A stretch of DNA of 64,000 bases from Accumulibacter sp. Its GTDB lineage: Bacteria; Pseudomonadota; Gammaproteobacteria; Burkholderiales; Rhodocyclaceae. The notes beneath the pieces were generated by a model that saw nothing but the letters and a program-made list of their open reading frames with translations, was not told where the DNA came from and searched no databases. Shown here piece after piece: positions 1 through 6,538 of the stretch. The position numbers were made by a program, and so were the translations under genes. The first letter of the stretch is position 1, and every line of letters starts with the position of its first letter. The stretch lies in the NCBI GenBank assembly GCA_024235715.1, contig JACKLW010000008.1:62001-126000 (forward strand), written 5' to 3'.

Positions 1-233
1 TACCACTGTTCCCGCGAGAGGTAGCCGATCGAGTTGTAGACGGCGTCGATGCCGGTATCGAGGACGGTGTAAAGGTAGAGCCCGCTGCCGGCGACGATCC
101 AGAGCAGAAAGAGACCCATCGCGCCGAGATGGCGCAGCGGGTTGTCCTGACCGCCGAAGGGCGCATCGAACGCTTCTTCCACGCGCAGGAAAACGCTCTT
201 CGTGCTGTTGCGCAGTGCTGCGTGGAAGCTCAC
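1..233 (-). CDS. Cytochrome b N-terminal-like membrane protein (partial, runs off the left edge)
   Basis: Reading the minus strand from a GTG at 233 gives 77 residues that continue past base 1. After a short amphipathic start (FLRVEEAFDAPFGG) comes HLGAMGLFLLWIVAGSGLYL, a hydrophobic helix with the pattern of the first transmembrane helix of cytochrome b/b6 (bc-complex family), then TGIDAVYNSIGYLSREQW. The family carries two b hemes and passes quinol electrons across the membrane; only the first helix is visible, so heme ligands cannot be checked. A purine-rich CAGGGG lies about 10 bases before the GTG. The gene is preceded by an FNR-type promoter, which suggests a role in anaerobic or micro-oxic respiration. 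Which bc-like complex it belongs to cannot be told from this fragment. Confidence 0.6.
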   Translation of the reverse strand, partial: MSFHAALRNSTKSVFLRVEEAFDAPFGGQDNPLRHLGAMGLFLLWIVAGSGLYLYTVLDTGIDAVYNSIGYLSREQW

Positions 234-280
234 GTGTCTGGGGCCCCTGAAGCAATGGTGATGATAATTATTAGCCGTTT

Positions 281-322
281 ATTATATTGGTGAGCGGCTG
301 GCGGCGACTTGACACGAGTCAA
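281..322 (-). promoter_or_regulatory. Class II FNR/DNR-type promoter for the cytochrome b gene
   Basis: A perfect 14-base palindrome TTGACACGAGTCAA (TTGAC-N4-GTCAA) occupies 309-322. On the minus strand a consensus -10 hexamer TATAAT lies at 286-281. A start site 7 bases beyond the hexamer falls at 274, placing the palindrome centre at exactly -41.5, the class II activator position of CRP/FNR-family regulators. No -35 hexamer is visible, as expected for an activator-dependent promoter. The GTG start follows about 40 bases later. The regulator (FNR, ANR or DNR type) is inferred. Confidence 0.6.
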
Positions 323-390
323 ATTCGAAAGAAGCGGCGCCTGCGGCGGCGTTGGCATCGGTCGATCGGGAACGCGCCGCCGCTGGCGAG

Positions 391-855
391 CTAGACACCG
401 TCGGCAAAGCCCTGTTGCCGCCAGGCTTCGAAGACCATCACCGCGACCGCGTTCGACAGGTTCAGGCTGCGCTGTCCCGGCAGCATCGGCAGGCGCAGGC
501 GCTGCTCGGCGGCAAACTCGGCGATTACTTCGTCCGGCAGGCCGCTGGTCTCCTGCCCGAAGACGAAGACGTCGTCATTACGAAAAGCTGCGCTATCGAA
601 GCGATGTCCGCCGCGGGTGGTGATCGCGAAGCGGCGTCGCCCGGCCAGCGCCTGCTTGCAGGCCTGCCAGTGCGGGTGCCGGAAGACGCGTGCGAACTCG
701 TGGTAATCGAGGCCGGCGCGCTTCAGTGAGCGGTCTTCCCAGCGAAAGCCGAGCGGTTCGACGAGGTGCAGCTCGCAGCCGGTGTTGGCGCACAGACGGA
801 TGACGTTGCCGGTGTTCGGCGGGATTTCTGGGCGGAAGAGGACGACGGCAGTCAA
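391..855 (-). CDS. trmL: tRNA (cytidine/uridine-34-2'-O)-methyltransferase TrmL
   Basis: A 154-residue SPOUT-class RNA methyltransferase, the usual TrmL length. It starts VVLFRPEIPPNTGNVIRLCA, the signature N-terminus of TrmL/YibK, has the central FGQETSGLP loop, and ends with the knot region LPGQRSLNLSNAVAVMVFEA that binds S-adenosylmethionine. The enzyme methylates the 2'-O of the wobble base of tRNA-Leu isoacceptors in the cytoplasm. The start is a TTG at 855 with GGAG about 8 bases upstream; no ATG fits the conserved N-terminus. It stands alone, downstream of nothing obviously co-transcribed. Confidence 0.93.
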   Translation of the reverse strand: MTAVVLFRPEIPPNTGNVIRLCANTGCELHLVEPLGFRWEDRSLKRAGLDYHEFARVFRHPHWQACKQALAGRRRFAITTRGGHRFDSAAFRNDDVFVFGQETSGLPDEVIAEFAAEQRLRLPMLPGQRSLNLSNAVAVMVFEAWRQQGFADGV

Positions 856-1219
856 TTGGTGCTCCGGAAAGTCGGCTTGCCTGGCCAGCGGCTTGCTCCT
901 GCGACGCAGGAAACGAGGGAAGAACTCATGAAAATGTCATGAACTGGTCATGCACAAACGTCCGCCGGACTCCCGCGCCGCTGCGCGCCTCGCAGTGAGG
1001 AAGGAGGCCAAGGATGCCATTTTGAACGAGTTCAAGCAATCGGGGCGTTCTGTTGGCAGGCCCAGAGGAGGTTCTGTTGCCGGTCGACCAGGACAATTCA
1101 TGATGGCTTGCGGCGCATGCCAGGCCACCATGCCTGCAGCCGGAAATGTAGCGTACTATTTTGGCAAAGAACCACGTGTGAAGCATAGCGGAGAAACTTC
1201 GCCAGACGGAGAGAGGGTA
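856..1219. other. Intergenic region with no supported gene
   Basis: The Uma2 frame stays open upstream to 950, but residues encoded before 1220 look random and lack any family similarity, and the good ribosome-binding site is at 1211-1217. I see no tRNA, repeat array or convincing promoter here. Confidence 0.5.
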
Positions 1220-1780
1220 ATGAGCGATCGGGCAGTGTCGGAAAGGTATACCGTGCGGGACTACCTGCTCTGGGAAGGCGATTGGGAGTTGATTCACGGG
1301 GCGCCGGTGGCCATGGCGCCTTCTCCCGCAGTGGCGCATCAGCAATTGAGCGCGGCCATCTTCAGGCAGCTCGATGAACTGCTGGACGACTGTCCGCGTT
1401 GTCAGGCGCTGTTCGAGATTGACGTCGAATTCGCGGACGATACCGTCGTCCGGCCGGATGTGCTGGTGATCTGTTACACGCCCGAGGGCGATCGCCTGAC
1501 GCGCGCGCCTGATCTGATTTTTGAGGTGCTCTCGCGACCGACCGCCCGCCGTGACGAAGTCGTCAAGTTCGAGCTCTATCGCAGCGAGGGCGTGACGCAC
1601 TATGTGCTCGTTTATCCGGAGGTGCGCAAGGCGAAGGTGTACCAGCTGTTCGCTGGCGAGTATCGAAAGGTCGCCGATTTCTCGAATGAAACGCATCATT
1701 TCGAGCTGTCGGCTTGCGCCATGGATTTCGACTTCAGCCGCCTCTGGCAGCGGCTTGGCGAGCGGCAGGCAAGCGCGTAA
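1220..1780 (+). CDS. Uma2-family (DUF820) putative PD-(D/E)XK nuclease
   Basis: 186 residues from the ATG at 1220, which follows GAGAGGG by 3-4 bases. The Uma2 fold is recognisable: an N-terminal YTVRDYLLWEGDWELIHG segment, then VVRPDVLVI, and DLIFEVLSRPTARRDEVVKF, which supply the D, E and K of a PD-(D/E)XK-type nuclease core, followed by the Y-x-x-x-GV-x-x-YVLVYP strand typical of the family. Uma2 genes are abundant in Cyanobacteria and some Rhodocyclales, often as scattered, probably mobile, single genes. Its substrate is unknown. The neighbours on both sides are transcribed in the opposite direction, so it is likely a stand-alone insertion. Confidence 0.8.
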   Translation: MSDRAVSERYTVRDYLLWEGDWELIHGAPVAMAPSPAVAHQQLSAAIFRQLDELLDDCPRCQALFEIDVEFADDTVVRPDVLVICYTPEGDRLTRAPDLIFEVLSRPTARRDEVVKFELYRSEGVTHYVLVYPEVRKAKVYQLFAGEYRKVADFSNETHHFELSACAMDFDFSRLWQRLGERQASA

Positions 1781-1805
1781 CCGCAGCCGGGATGGCGCGC
1801 GCCTG

Positions 1806-2690
1806 TCAGCGCGCCCCGGGCTCGTCGCGACGCCGGTTCTTCCAGAAGTTGATCGACAGGTAGATCATGAAGCAGACGAAGGTCAGGAAGCCGGCGAACA
1901 TGAAGTACAGCGAGTAATCGGTGCGGTACTTGCCGGTGAGCGGATCGTAGACCGAGCAGATGATGCGCACGCGCTGCATGATCTCCTGGAGGGTGCCCAT
2001 CTCCGGCGGGATCGCCGAACCGGTGATCAGCACCTTGAGCGGTTCGGCAAGGTCCTGGGCGGTGAATTTTTCGCCATAGACCTGGCGGGCGATCCTGCCT
2101 TCGGCGTCGACCATCGTTACCTGGTTGAGGTGGTCGAAGCCGGCCGTGGTGGCGACGAAGCGGAAGCCGAACTGTGTCGTCAGTTCGTCGACGATTGCCG
2201 GCGCAGGGCTGAGAAAATTCCAGTTCGGCAGGTCGATGCCGTACTGCCGGGAAAAATCCTTCAGCGCCGCCGGCGAGTCGAAGGGCTGGTTGAAGCCGAT
2301 GCTTATGACGTTGAAGCGGTCAGCGCCCATTACGTTGACGGTGTTTTCGAGGGCTTTCTGCAGGTTGCGGGTGGTGGTCGGGCAGACCTGGAAGCACGCC
2401 GTGTAGATGAAGTTGACCAGCAGCGGCTTGCCGCGGTAACGCGACAGCTCGACCGGCTGTCCGTCGCGGTCGAGGAGAACGAAGTCGCCGACCGTTCTGC
2501 CGATGGCCGCCTGCGAGAACGCGAAAGCCGCTTTTTCATCGAGCGCGGTGAGGGTCAGGTCGCCGCGCAGCAGCCCCTGCGGGCGGGCAGTGAGCCTGGG
2601 CTTGTCGGCCGCGGCTTCGTCGGCGGCGAGAAGGGCTACTGCGAGAAAGAGAAGCGACGCCAGGAGGGCGCGAAGACAACGACCAATCAT
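1806..2690 (-). CDS. SCO1/SenC-family copper chaperone with C-terminal membrane anchor
   Basis: 294 residues. A signal/anchor helix at about 7-22 is followed by a thioredoxin-fold SCO domain (about 65-215) with the copper motif C99-F-Q-V-C103-P and the distal ligand H187 (GFDHLNQ). Unusually for SCO1, a second transmembrane helix closes the protein (about 262-280, YFMFAGFLTFVCFMIYLSI) with a basic tail. SCO proteins deliver copper to, or keep reduced the cysteines of, the CuA centre of subunit II in the periplasm. It is the last gene of the NOR-like operon, 36 bases after ctaB, so it is probably the dedicated CuA assembly factor of that enzyme. Confidence 0.88.
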   Translation of the reverse strand: MIGRCLRALLASLLFLAVALLAADEAAADKPRLTARPQGLLRGDLTLTALDEKAAFAFSQAAIGRTVGDFVLLDRDGQPVELSRYRGKPLLVNFIYTACFQVCPTTTRNLQKALENTVNVMGADRFNVISIGFNQPFDSPAALKDFSRQYGIDLPNWNFLSPAPAIVDELTTQFGFRFVATTAGFDHLNQVTMVDAEGRIARQVYGEKFTAQDLAEPLKVLITGSAIPPEMGTLQEIMQRVRIICSVYDPLTGKYRTDYSLYFMFAGFLTFVCFMIYLSINFWKNRRRDEPGAR

Positions 2691-2726
2691 CGAAACATGC
2701 CGGTTGTGGAGCAGGAAGTCAGCGCC

Positions 2727-3623
2727 TCAGGACGCGAATTGACTGTCCACGATGGCTGCCAGCAGCAGCAGTGTCAACTGCATCAGCGAGGCATGGAAGC
2801 AGACCATCGCCGACTTGCGGCTGGTGTCGCGTGTCAGCAGCCAGGCTCTATGGATGAACAGGAAGCCGCCAATGGCGGCGCCGGCAAAGTAGATCGCGCC
2901 GAGCCCGTAAGCCAGTGGCACCAGGGAGGCGGCAACCAGCGCCAGGGTACTCAAGAAGATCGCCTTCGCTGCCCGCCGGTCACCGACGACCACCGGCAGC
3001 ATCGGCACGCCGGCGGCGGCATAGTCGTCGCGGAAGGCGATCGCCAGACTCCAGAAATGCGGCGGCGTCCACAGGAAGAGGACCAGCGCCAGCGCCAGCG
3101 GTACCGCACCGGGTTGCGGATCGGCGGCCGTCGCACCGGCAAGGACCGCCCAGCTGCCGGCCAGTCCGCCGAAGACGATGTTCAGCCAGGTGCGGCGCTT
3201 CAGCCAGACGGTATAGACGATGGCGTAGAAGAAGGCGCCGAGAAAAACGAAGAGCGCCGACCAGGCGTTGAGCGCCAGCCACGCGGCGCCAACGGAGAGC
3301 ACCATCAGCGCGCCGATGACCAGCAGCCAGAGCGGCTCGCGGCGGAGTTCGCCGGTGACGAAGGGGCGCTTGCTGGTGCGCGCCATCAAGTGGTCGCTGT
3401 CGTGCTCGTAATACTGGTTGAAGGCGCCGGCGCTGGCCGACGAAACCAGCACCGAAAGGGCCAGCACCAGCAGTTGCCAGGGACTGAGGCCGGGCCCAGA
3501 ACTGACCGCCAGGCCAGCCAGGGCGGTAAAGGTGATGACCACGCCGATACGCAGTTTGAAGACGCCCAGAATGGCACGCAAGGGAAAGCCGGAAGTGCTG
3601 TTCGGTGGGAGCGTCGATTGCAT
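2727..3623 (-). CDS. ctaB: Protoheme IX farnesyltransferase (heme O synthase)
   Basis: 298 residues with eight or nine predicted transmembrane helices of the UbiA prenyltransferase family. The first aspartate-rich motif reads NQYYEHDSDHLMARTSKRP (consensus N-x-x-x-D-x-x-x-D), followed by PFVTGEL, and the second loop carries WTPPHFWSLAIAFRDDYAAA. The enzyme farnesylates heme b to heme O in the cytoplasmic membrane, the first step toward heme A. It sits between subunit I and the Sco gene on the same strand, separated from subunit I by two perfect hairpins. A dedicated ctaB implies that the neighbouring oxidase-like enzyme uses heme O or A rather than only heme b. Confidence 0.92.
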   Translation of the reverse strand: MQSTLPPNSTSGFPLRAILGVFKLRIGVVITFTALAGLAVSSGPGLSPWQLLVLALSVLVSSASAGAFNQYYEHDSDHLMARTSKRPFVTGELRREPLWLLVIGALMVLSVGAAWLALNAWSALFVFLGAFFYAIVYTVWLKRRTWLNIVFGGLAGSWAVLAGATAADPQPGAVPLALALVLFLWTPPHFWSLAIAFRDDYAAAGVPMLPVVVGDRRAAKAIFLSTLALVAASLVPLAYGLGAIYFAGAAIGGFLFIHRAWLLTRDTSRKSAMVCFHASLMQLTLLLLAAIVDSQFAS

Positions 3624-3719
3624 GAGTCTCGGTGGCGCGGCGGAGGGAAGGGAACGGGTGGGAATATGGCGTTGAGAATCCGGCCTTGAAAGTCGCTTCT
3701 TACGGGGCAGACCTGCTTG

Positions 3720-3784
3720 AATCGGGCCTGCAGCCAGTGCCGCAGGCCCGATTGAGGCAGGCCCCCACGCCGTCGGCGTGGGGG
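3720..3784 (-). other. Two perfect hairpins between subunit I and ctaB
   Basis: The arms 3720-3731 and 3742-3753 form a perfect 12-base-pair stem (AATCGGGCCTGC with its complement) with a 10-base loop. The arms 3762-3771 and 3775-3784 form a perfect 10-base-pair stem (CCCCCACGCC with its complement) with a 3-base loop. On the minus strand they lie just after the subunit I stop and before ctaB. No U-tract follows, so partial attenuation or protection of the upstream mRNA 3' end is more likely than full termination. Confidence 0.65.
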
Positions 3785-3792
3785 AAGCTCGA

Positions 3793-5487
3793 TCAGCTGA
3801 GCAGCCAGACTTCGGACAGGTACTTCCAGTTGACGAAGTAGTAGAGGACGAAGGTCACGAACAGCAGCAGGGCCAGGATCACCGTACCGGGAACCGGCTG
3901 GTGGTCGCTGCCGTGTGCGACGGCCGATGCCGCGGCGGTGTCCACCGGGATCGGCGTCGGCTTGTCGGAGACCTTGCCGCCGTCGAGCTTCTTGCCGAAC
4001 AGCAGCGAGCCGACGATGAGCAGGATCCACAGGCCGCCGCCGATGACGGCGATCACCCCGAAGATTCCGGTCAGACCCATCATCAGGTAGGCAGCACCCG
4101 GCCATTCATACTGGAACGGTGCGCCGGAAAAGGCCATGTCCCAGTGCCGGCGCGAGACGCCGAGCGTGCCGGCGCCCATCATCACCAGGCCGAGTATGGA
4201 CATGCTGATACCGAACAGGTAGGGCTGGATCTGGCACAGTTTTGGCAGGATCAGCTCGCGCCGGAAGAGCACCGGGACGAGCAGGAAGGTGATCGACATG
4301 AAGGCCAGCGTGGTACCGGTGACGACCGTGGTGTGGAAGTGGCCCGGGACGTAGAAGGTGTTGTGCATCAGCATGTTGATCTGCTCGGTACCGAGGACGA
4401 CACCGGAGATGCCGCCGAGGAAGCCGAAGCTGACCAGCGAGATGAACATGCCGGAGAACACCGGGTTGCCCCAGGGCGCCTTGCGCAGCCACTCGAAGAG
4501 GCCGTTGGTGTAACCCTTGCGCCTTTGCGCCGCTTCGATCGCACCGGGAACCGTGAAGCCGTGGATCATCGACGCCATCACCGCGAAGTACATGAAGTAC
4601 GAGGTGTTGAGCACTTTCCACTCGGCGCTCATGCCGGGGTCCGACAGCAGGTGGTGCGCGCTGGCCAGTTGCAGGAAGAGGATGTAGAGCAGGAAGGCAA
4701 AGCGCGACACTTTCTCGGACAGCGGCTTGGCATTGAAGAGCACGGCGGCGGTCAGATACCAGATCGAGACGTGTGCGGCAACGTTGATCTGCTGCGACGA
4801 GTGTCCCAGGCCCCACCACACCATGCGATACAGCTGTGCGTCGATCTCCTTGATCCAGCCCATCGACCAGAAGAAGGTCGGAATCAGGATGCCGGCGCCG
4901 GCAAGGATGGTGAAAGTGGCGATGATCGCCGCGGTCAGCGCGCCGAAGGTCACCAGCGGCAGCGAACCCTGGTAGGTCCTGTCCTTCTTGGCGACGACCA
5001 GCGTGCCGAAGAAGACGCAGGTGCCGAGCAAGGCGCCGACGGCGACCAGGATGATGCCGAGGTAGAAGTGCGGCTGCGCCTGCATCGGCACGTAGGAGGT
5101 GAACATGACACTCGACTCACCCTGGAAGATCGCGACGTTGGTGACGATGCCGCCGACGACCATCAACCAGAAGCCGAGCCAGGCGATCTTCGGCGTTGCC
5201 AGTCGACAACGCAGCAGAGTCGATGAGGCGAAGTAGAGAACGGCCATTTCGAAGAACAGGATCCACAGGATCAGCATGTCGATGCCGTGGGCGGTGAGGA
5301 TCAGGTAGAACTGGTCGGCCGGCAGCAGCTTGATCGCCGGCCAGCGGGTAAGGATCACCAGCAGCGCGGTGATGCCGCCCACCAGCAGCCAGAGCACGCC
5401 GGCGACGGCGTTCCAGCGCATCAGTTTCTCGGCCTGGTCCTCAAACTGCATTCCCGAGATCGGACAGGTACGGTACGTTGTTGCCAT
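3793..5487 (-). CDS. Heme-copper oxidase superfamily catalytic subunit, NO-reductase-like (eNOR/CuA-NOR type)
   Basis: 564 residues, about 12-13 transmembrane helices. Ligands visible: H67 (LTAHGIDM) and H385 for the low-spin heme, H383 (VPGHFHTTV) for the high-spin heme, and H229, H278 and H279 (ASAHHLLSDPG) for the second metal. In oxygen reductases helix VI reads GHPEVY, its tyrosine being cross-linked to the metal-ligand histidine. Here residues 228-233 are GHSSQQ, so both E and Y are absent. Loss of that tyrosine is a mark of NO-reductase families. Together with a CuA subunit II this matches the eNOR/CuA-NOR group, members of which have been reported from Accumulibacter and Rhodothermus. 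The inferred reaction is 2 NO to N2O with cytochrome c or another CuA donor. Oxygen reduction by an unusual site cannot be excluded. Confidence 0.82.
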   Translation of the reverse strand: MATTYRTCPISGMQFEDQAEKLMRWNAVAGVLWLLVGGITALLVILTRWPAIKLLPADQFYLILTAHGIDMLILWILFFEMAVLYFASSTLLRCRLATPKIAWLGFWLMVVGGIVTNVAIFQGESSVMFTSYVPMQAQPHFYLGIILVAVGALLGTCVFFGTLVVAKKDRTYQGSLPLVTFGALTAAIIATFTILAGAGILIPTFFWSMGWIKEIDAQLYRMVWWGLGHSSQQINVAAHVSIWYLTAAVLFNAKPLSEKVSRFAFLLYILFLQLASAHHLLSDPGMSAEWKVLNTSYFMYFAVMASMIHGFTVPGAIEAAQRRKGYTNGLFEWLRKAPWGNPVFSGMFISLVSFGFLGGISGVVLGTEQINMLMHNTFYVPGHFHTTVVTGTTLAFMSITFLLVPVLFRRELILPKLCQIQPYLFGISMSILGLVMMGAGTLGVSRRHWDMAFSGAPFQYEWPGAAYLMMGLTGIFGVIAVIGGGLWILLIVGSLLFGKKLDGGKVSDKPTPIPVDTAAASAVAHGSDHQPVPGTVILALLLFVTFVLYYFVNWKYLSEVWLLS

Positions 5488-5501
5488 CGGTTTACTCCCC
5501 C

Positions 5502-6041
5502 TTATTTCACGTAAATACGGCCGAGCATCCAGGAATGACCGATGCCGCAGTATTCGTTGCAGACGATGGCGTAGGTGCCTGTCTTGGTTGGCGTCATCTG
5601 GACCACGTGCTCATAGCCGGGGATCACTTCGATGTTGATATTCACCGGCTGCAGCGAGAAGCCGTGCAGGTAGTCCATCGACGACAGGTGGATCTTGTAG
5701 GTCTGACCCTTTTCCAGTTCGAGGATCGGGTACCAGGCCCAGAGACGGGCGATCAGGTAGCCGTCGCCGCCGGCAGGGACCTTGACGACCGGGATGTTCT
5801 GATCGGTCTCGGTGCGGATGGTGTTCTCGGCGATGAACTTTTCGGCCTTGGCGGCAAACAGTTCGGGGGTAATCTTGTAGGCCTCGTTGGACAGGTTCTG
5901 CTTACCATACACGTGCCAGTAGATCATCATGGCGAACATGATCATCCCCCACACGAAGGCGATCCCTATCCAGGCCCACTCGACCTTGTCGATGGGTTGC
6001 TTCCACCAGAGCCGATCTGACGGCGGCAGAATTGCACTCAT
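5502..6041 (-). CDS. Heme-copper oxidase subunit II with CuA centre
   Basis: 179 residues. One transmembrane helix (about 24-43) anchors a periplasmic cupredoxin domain. The CuA ligands are complete: H126 (SMDYLHGFSL), C161, E163 and C165 (CNEYC), H169 and M172 (GIGHSWM). The short length with a single helix resembles subunits II of B-type oxidases more than mitochondrial-type CoxB. It accepts electrons from a soluble donor and passes them to the low-spin heme of subunit I, encoded 14 bases downstream. A CuA centre beside a subunit I lacking the active-site tyrosine is the combination that defines CuA-dependent NO reductases. GAGAGA precedes the ATG. Confidence 0.88.
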   Translation of the reverse strand: MSAILPPSDRLWWKQPIDKVEWAWIGIAFVWGMIMFAMMIYWHVYGKQNLSNEAYKITPELFAAKAEKFIAENTIRTETDQNIPVVKVPAGGDGYLIARLWAWYPILELEKGQTYKIHLSSMDYLHGFSLQPVNINIEVIPGYEHVVQMTPTKTGTYAIVCNEYCGIGHSWMLGRIYVK

Positions 6042-6071
6042 ATTTCTCTCTCCCTGAGGTGACTGGCGGGC

Positions 6072-6221
6072 TTACTTGGCGACCGGCGTGTTCATGATGT
6101 CGATGATGCCCCACAGAATGTAGAGCAGTCCCGGTGACGCGACACCAAGAAAGAGGAGCAGGAAGTGGTTGTCCAGCAGCTTCTGCATGAACGGAACGTC
6201 GTCGTCTTTGTCGTCGACCAT
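6072..6221 (-). CDS. 49-residue single-helix membrane protein, probable small subunit of the NOR-like enzyme
   Basis: The minus strand from ATG at 6221 to TAA at 6072 encodes 49 residues: an acidic N-terminus (MVDDKDDDVPFMQKLLDN), one hydrophobic helix (HFLLLFLGVASPGLLYILWG) and a short tail (IIDIMNTPVAK). An ideal AAGGAGGA lies 8 bases before the ATG. It is the first gene of the operon, 30 bases ahead of subunit II. Small one-helix subunits are known in several heme-copper oxidase families (for example subunit IIa of ba3 and CcoQ of cbb3), and position and topology make the same role likely here. No homologue name can be given from sequence alone. Confidence 0.72.
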   Translation of the reverse strand: MVDDKDDDVPFMQKLLDNHFLLLFLGVASPGLLYILWGIIDIMNTPVAK

Positions 6222-6343
6222 GGTTTGATCCTCCTTCGCTGATTGGCGCTCGTGGCGCTTGGTAAGTTGCCGATAACGTAAGATTTCTTGGGCTTTCCGG
6301 GCACAATTGGCCGAAGGATACCCGTAGTTGCCCAGCCTTTGAT

Positions 6344-6357
6344 TTGATGCACGTCAA
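6344..6357 (-). promoter_or_regulatory. FNR/DNR-type binding site upstream of the NOR-like operon
   Basis: TTGATGCACGTCAA (TTGAT-N4-GTCAA) matches the FNR/ANR/DNR consensus TTGAT-N4-ATCAA at 9 of 10 half-site positions. It lies 123 bases upstream of the small-subunit ATG. A -10-like TATCCT on the minus strand at 6320-6315 would put its centre near -42.5, close to the class II position. The divergent ctaA promoter is more than 110 bases away, so the minus-strand operon is the likely target. A DNR-type, NO-responsive regulator would fit the enzyme; this is inference. Confidence 0.6.
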
Positions 6358-6449
6358 GAACGGCGGAAACACACTGACTGCCGGCAAAGCCAGCAAACAT
6401 CGGCCTTGCAGGCATGAGGGTGCGACCGCCTGTCGCAGCCTCCAGGGCG

Positions 6450-6478
6450 TTCAAGGCGCGTGCCAAAGCGCCTATAAT
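6450..6478 (+). promoter_or_regulatory. Sigma-70-type promoter of the ctaA pair
   Basis: A consensus TATAAT at 6473-6478 is preceded at 17 bases by TTCAAG (6450-6455, 3 of 6 matches to TTGACA). The start site would fall near 6485, about 54 bases before the ctaA ATG. The weak -35 suggests activator help or modest constitutive activity. Confidence 0.45.
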
Positions 6479-6538
6479 TCGCGCATCGCTTTTCTTTTCG
6501 TCGTCCTCCCTCGTCTTCCCCTTTCCCAGGTTCATGGT

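Noticed and set aside
241-275. AT-rich TGATGATAATTATTAG as a Fur box before the cytochrome b gene
   Set aside because: Only part of the Fur consensus is matched, and the FNR-type box with exact -41.5 geometry explains the promoter better.
950-1219. Upstream extension of the Uma2 reading frame
   Set aside because: The extra 90 residues have no family character and the strong ribosome site is at 1211-1217, next to ATG 1220.
3778-5226. Long plus-strand open frame opposite subunit I
   Set aside because: Its composition (His, Asp, Glu, Arg, Gln rich) is the usual antisense pattern of a GC-rich membrane protein gene; the minus strand encodes a clear oxidase-family subunit.
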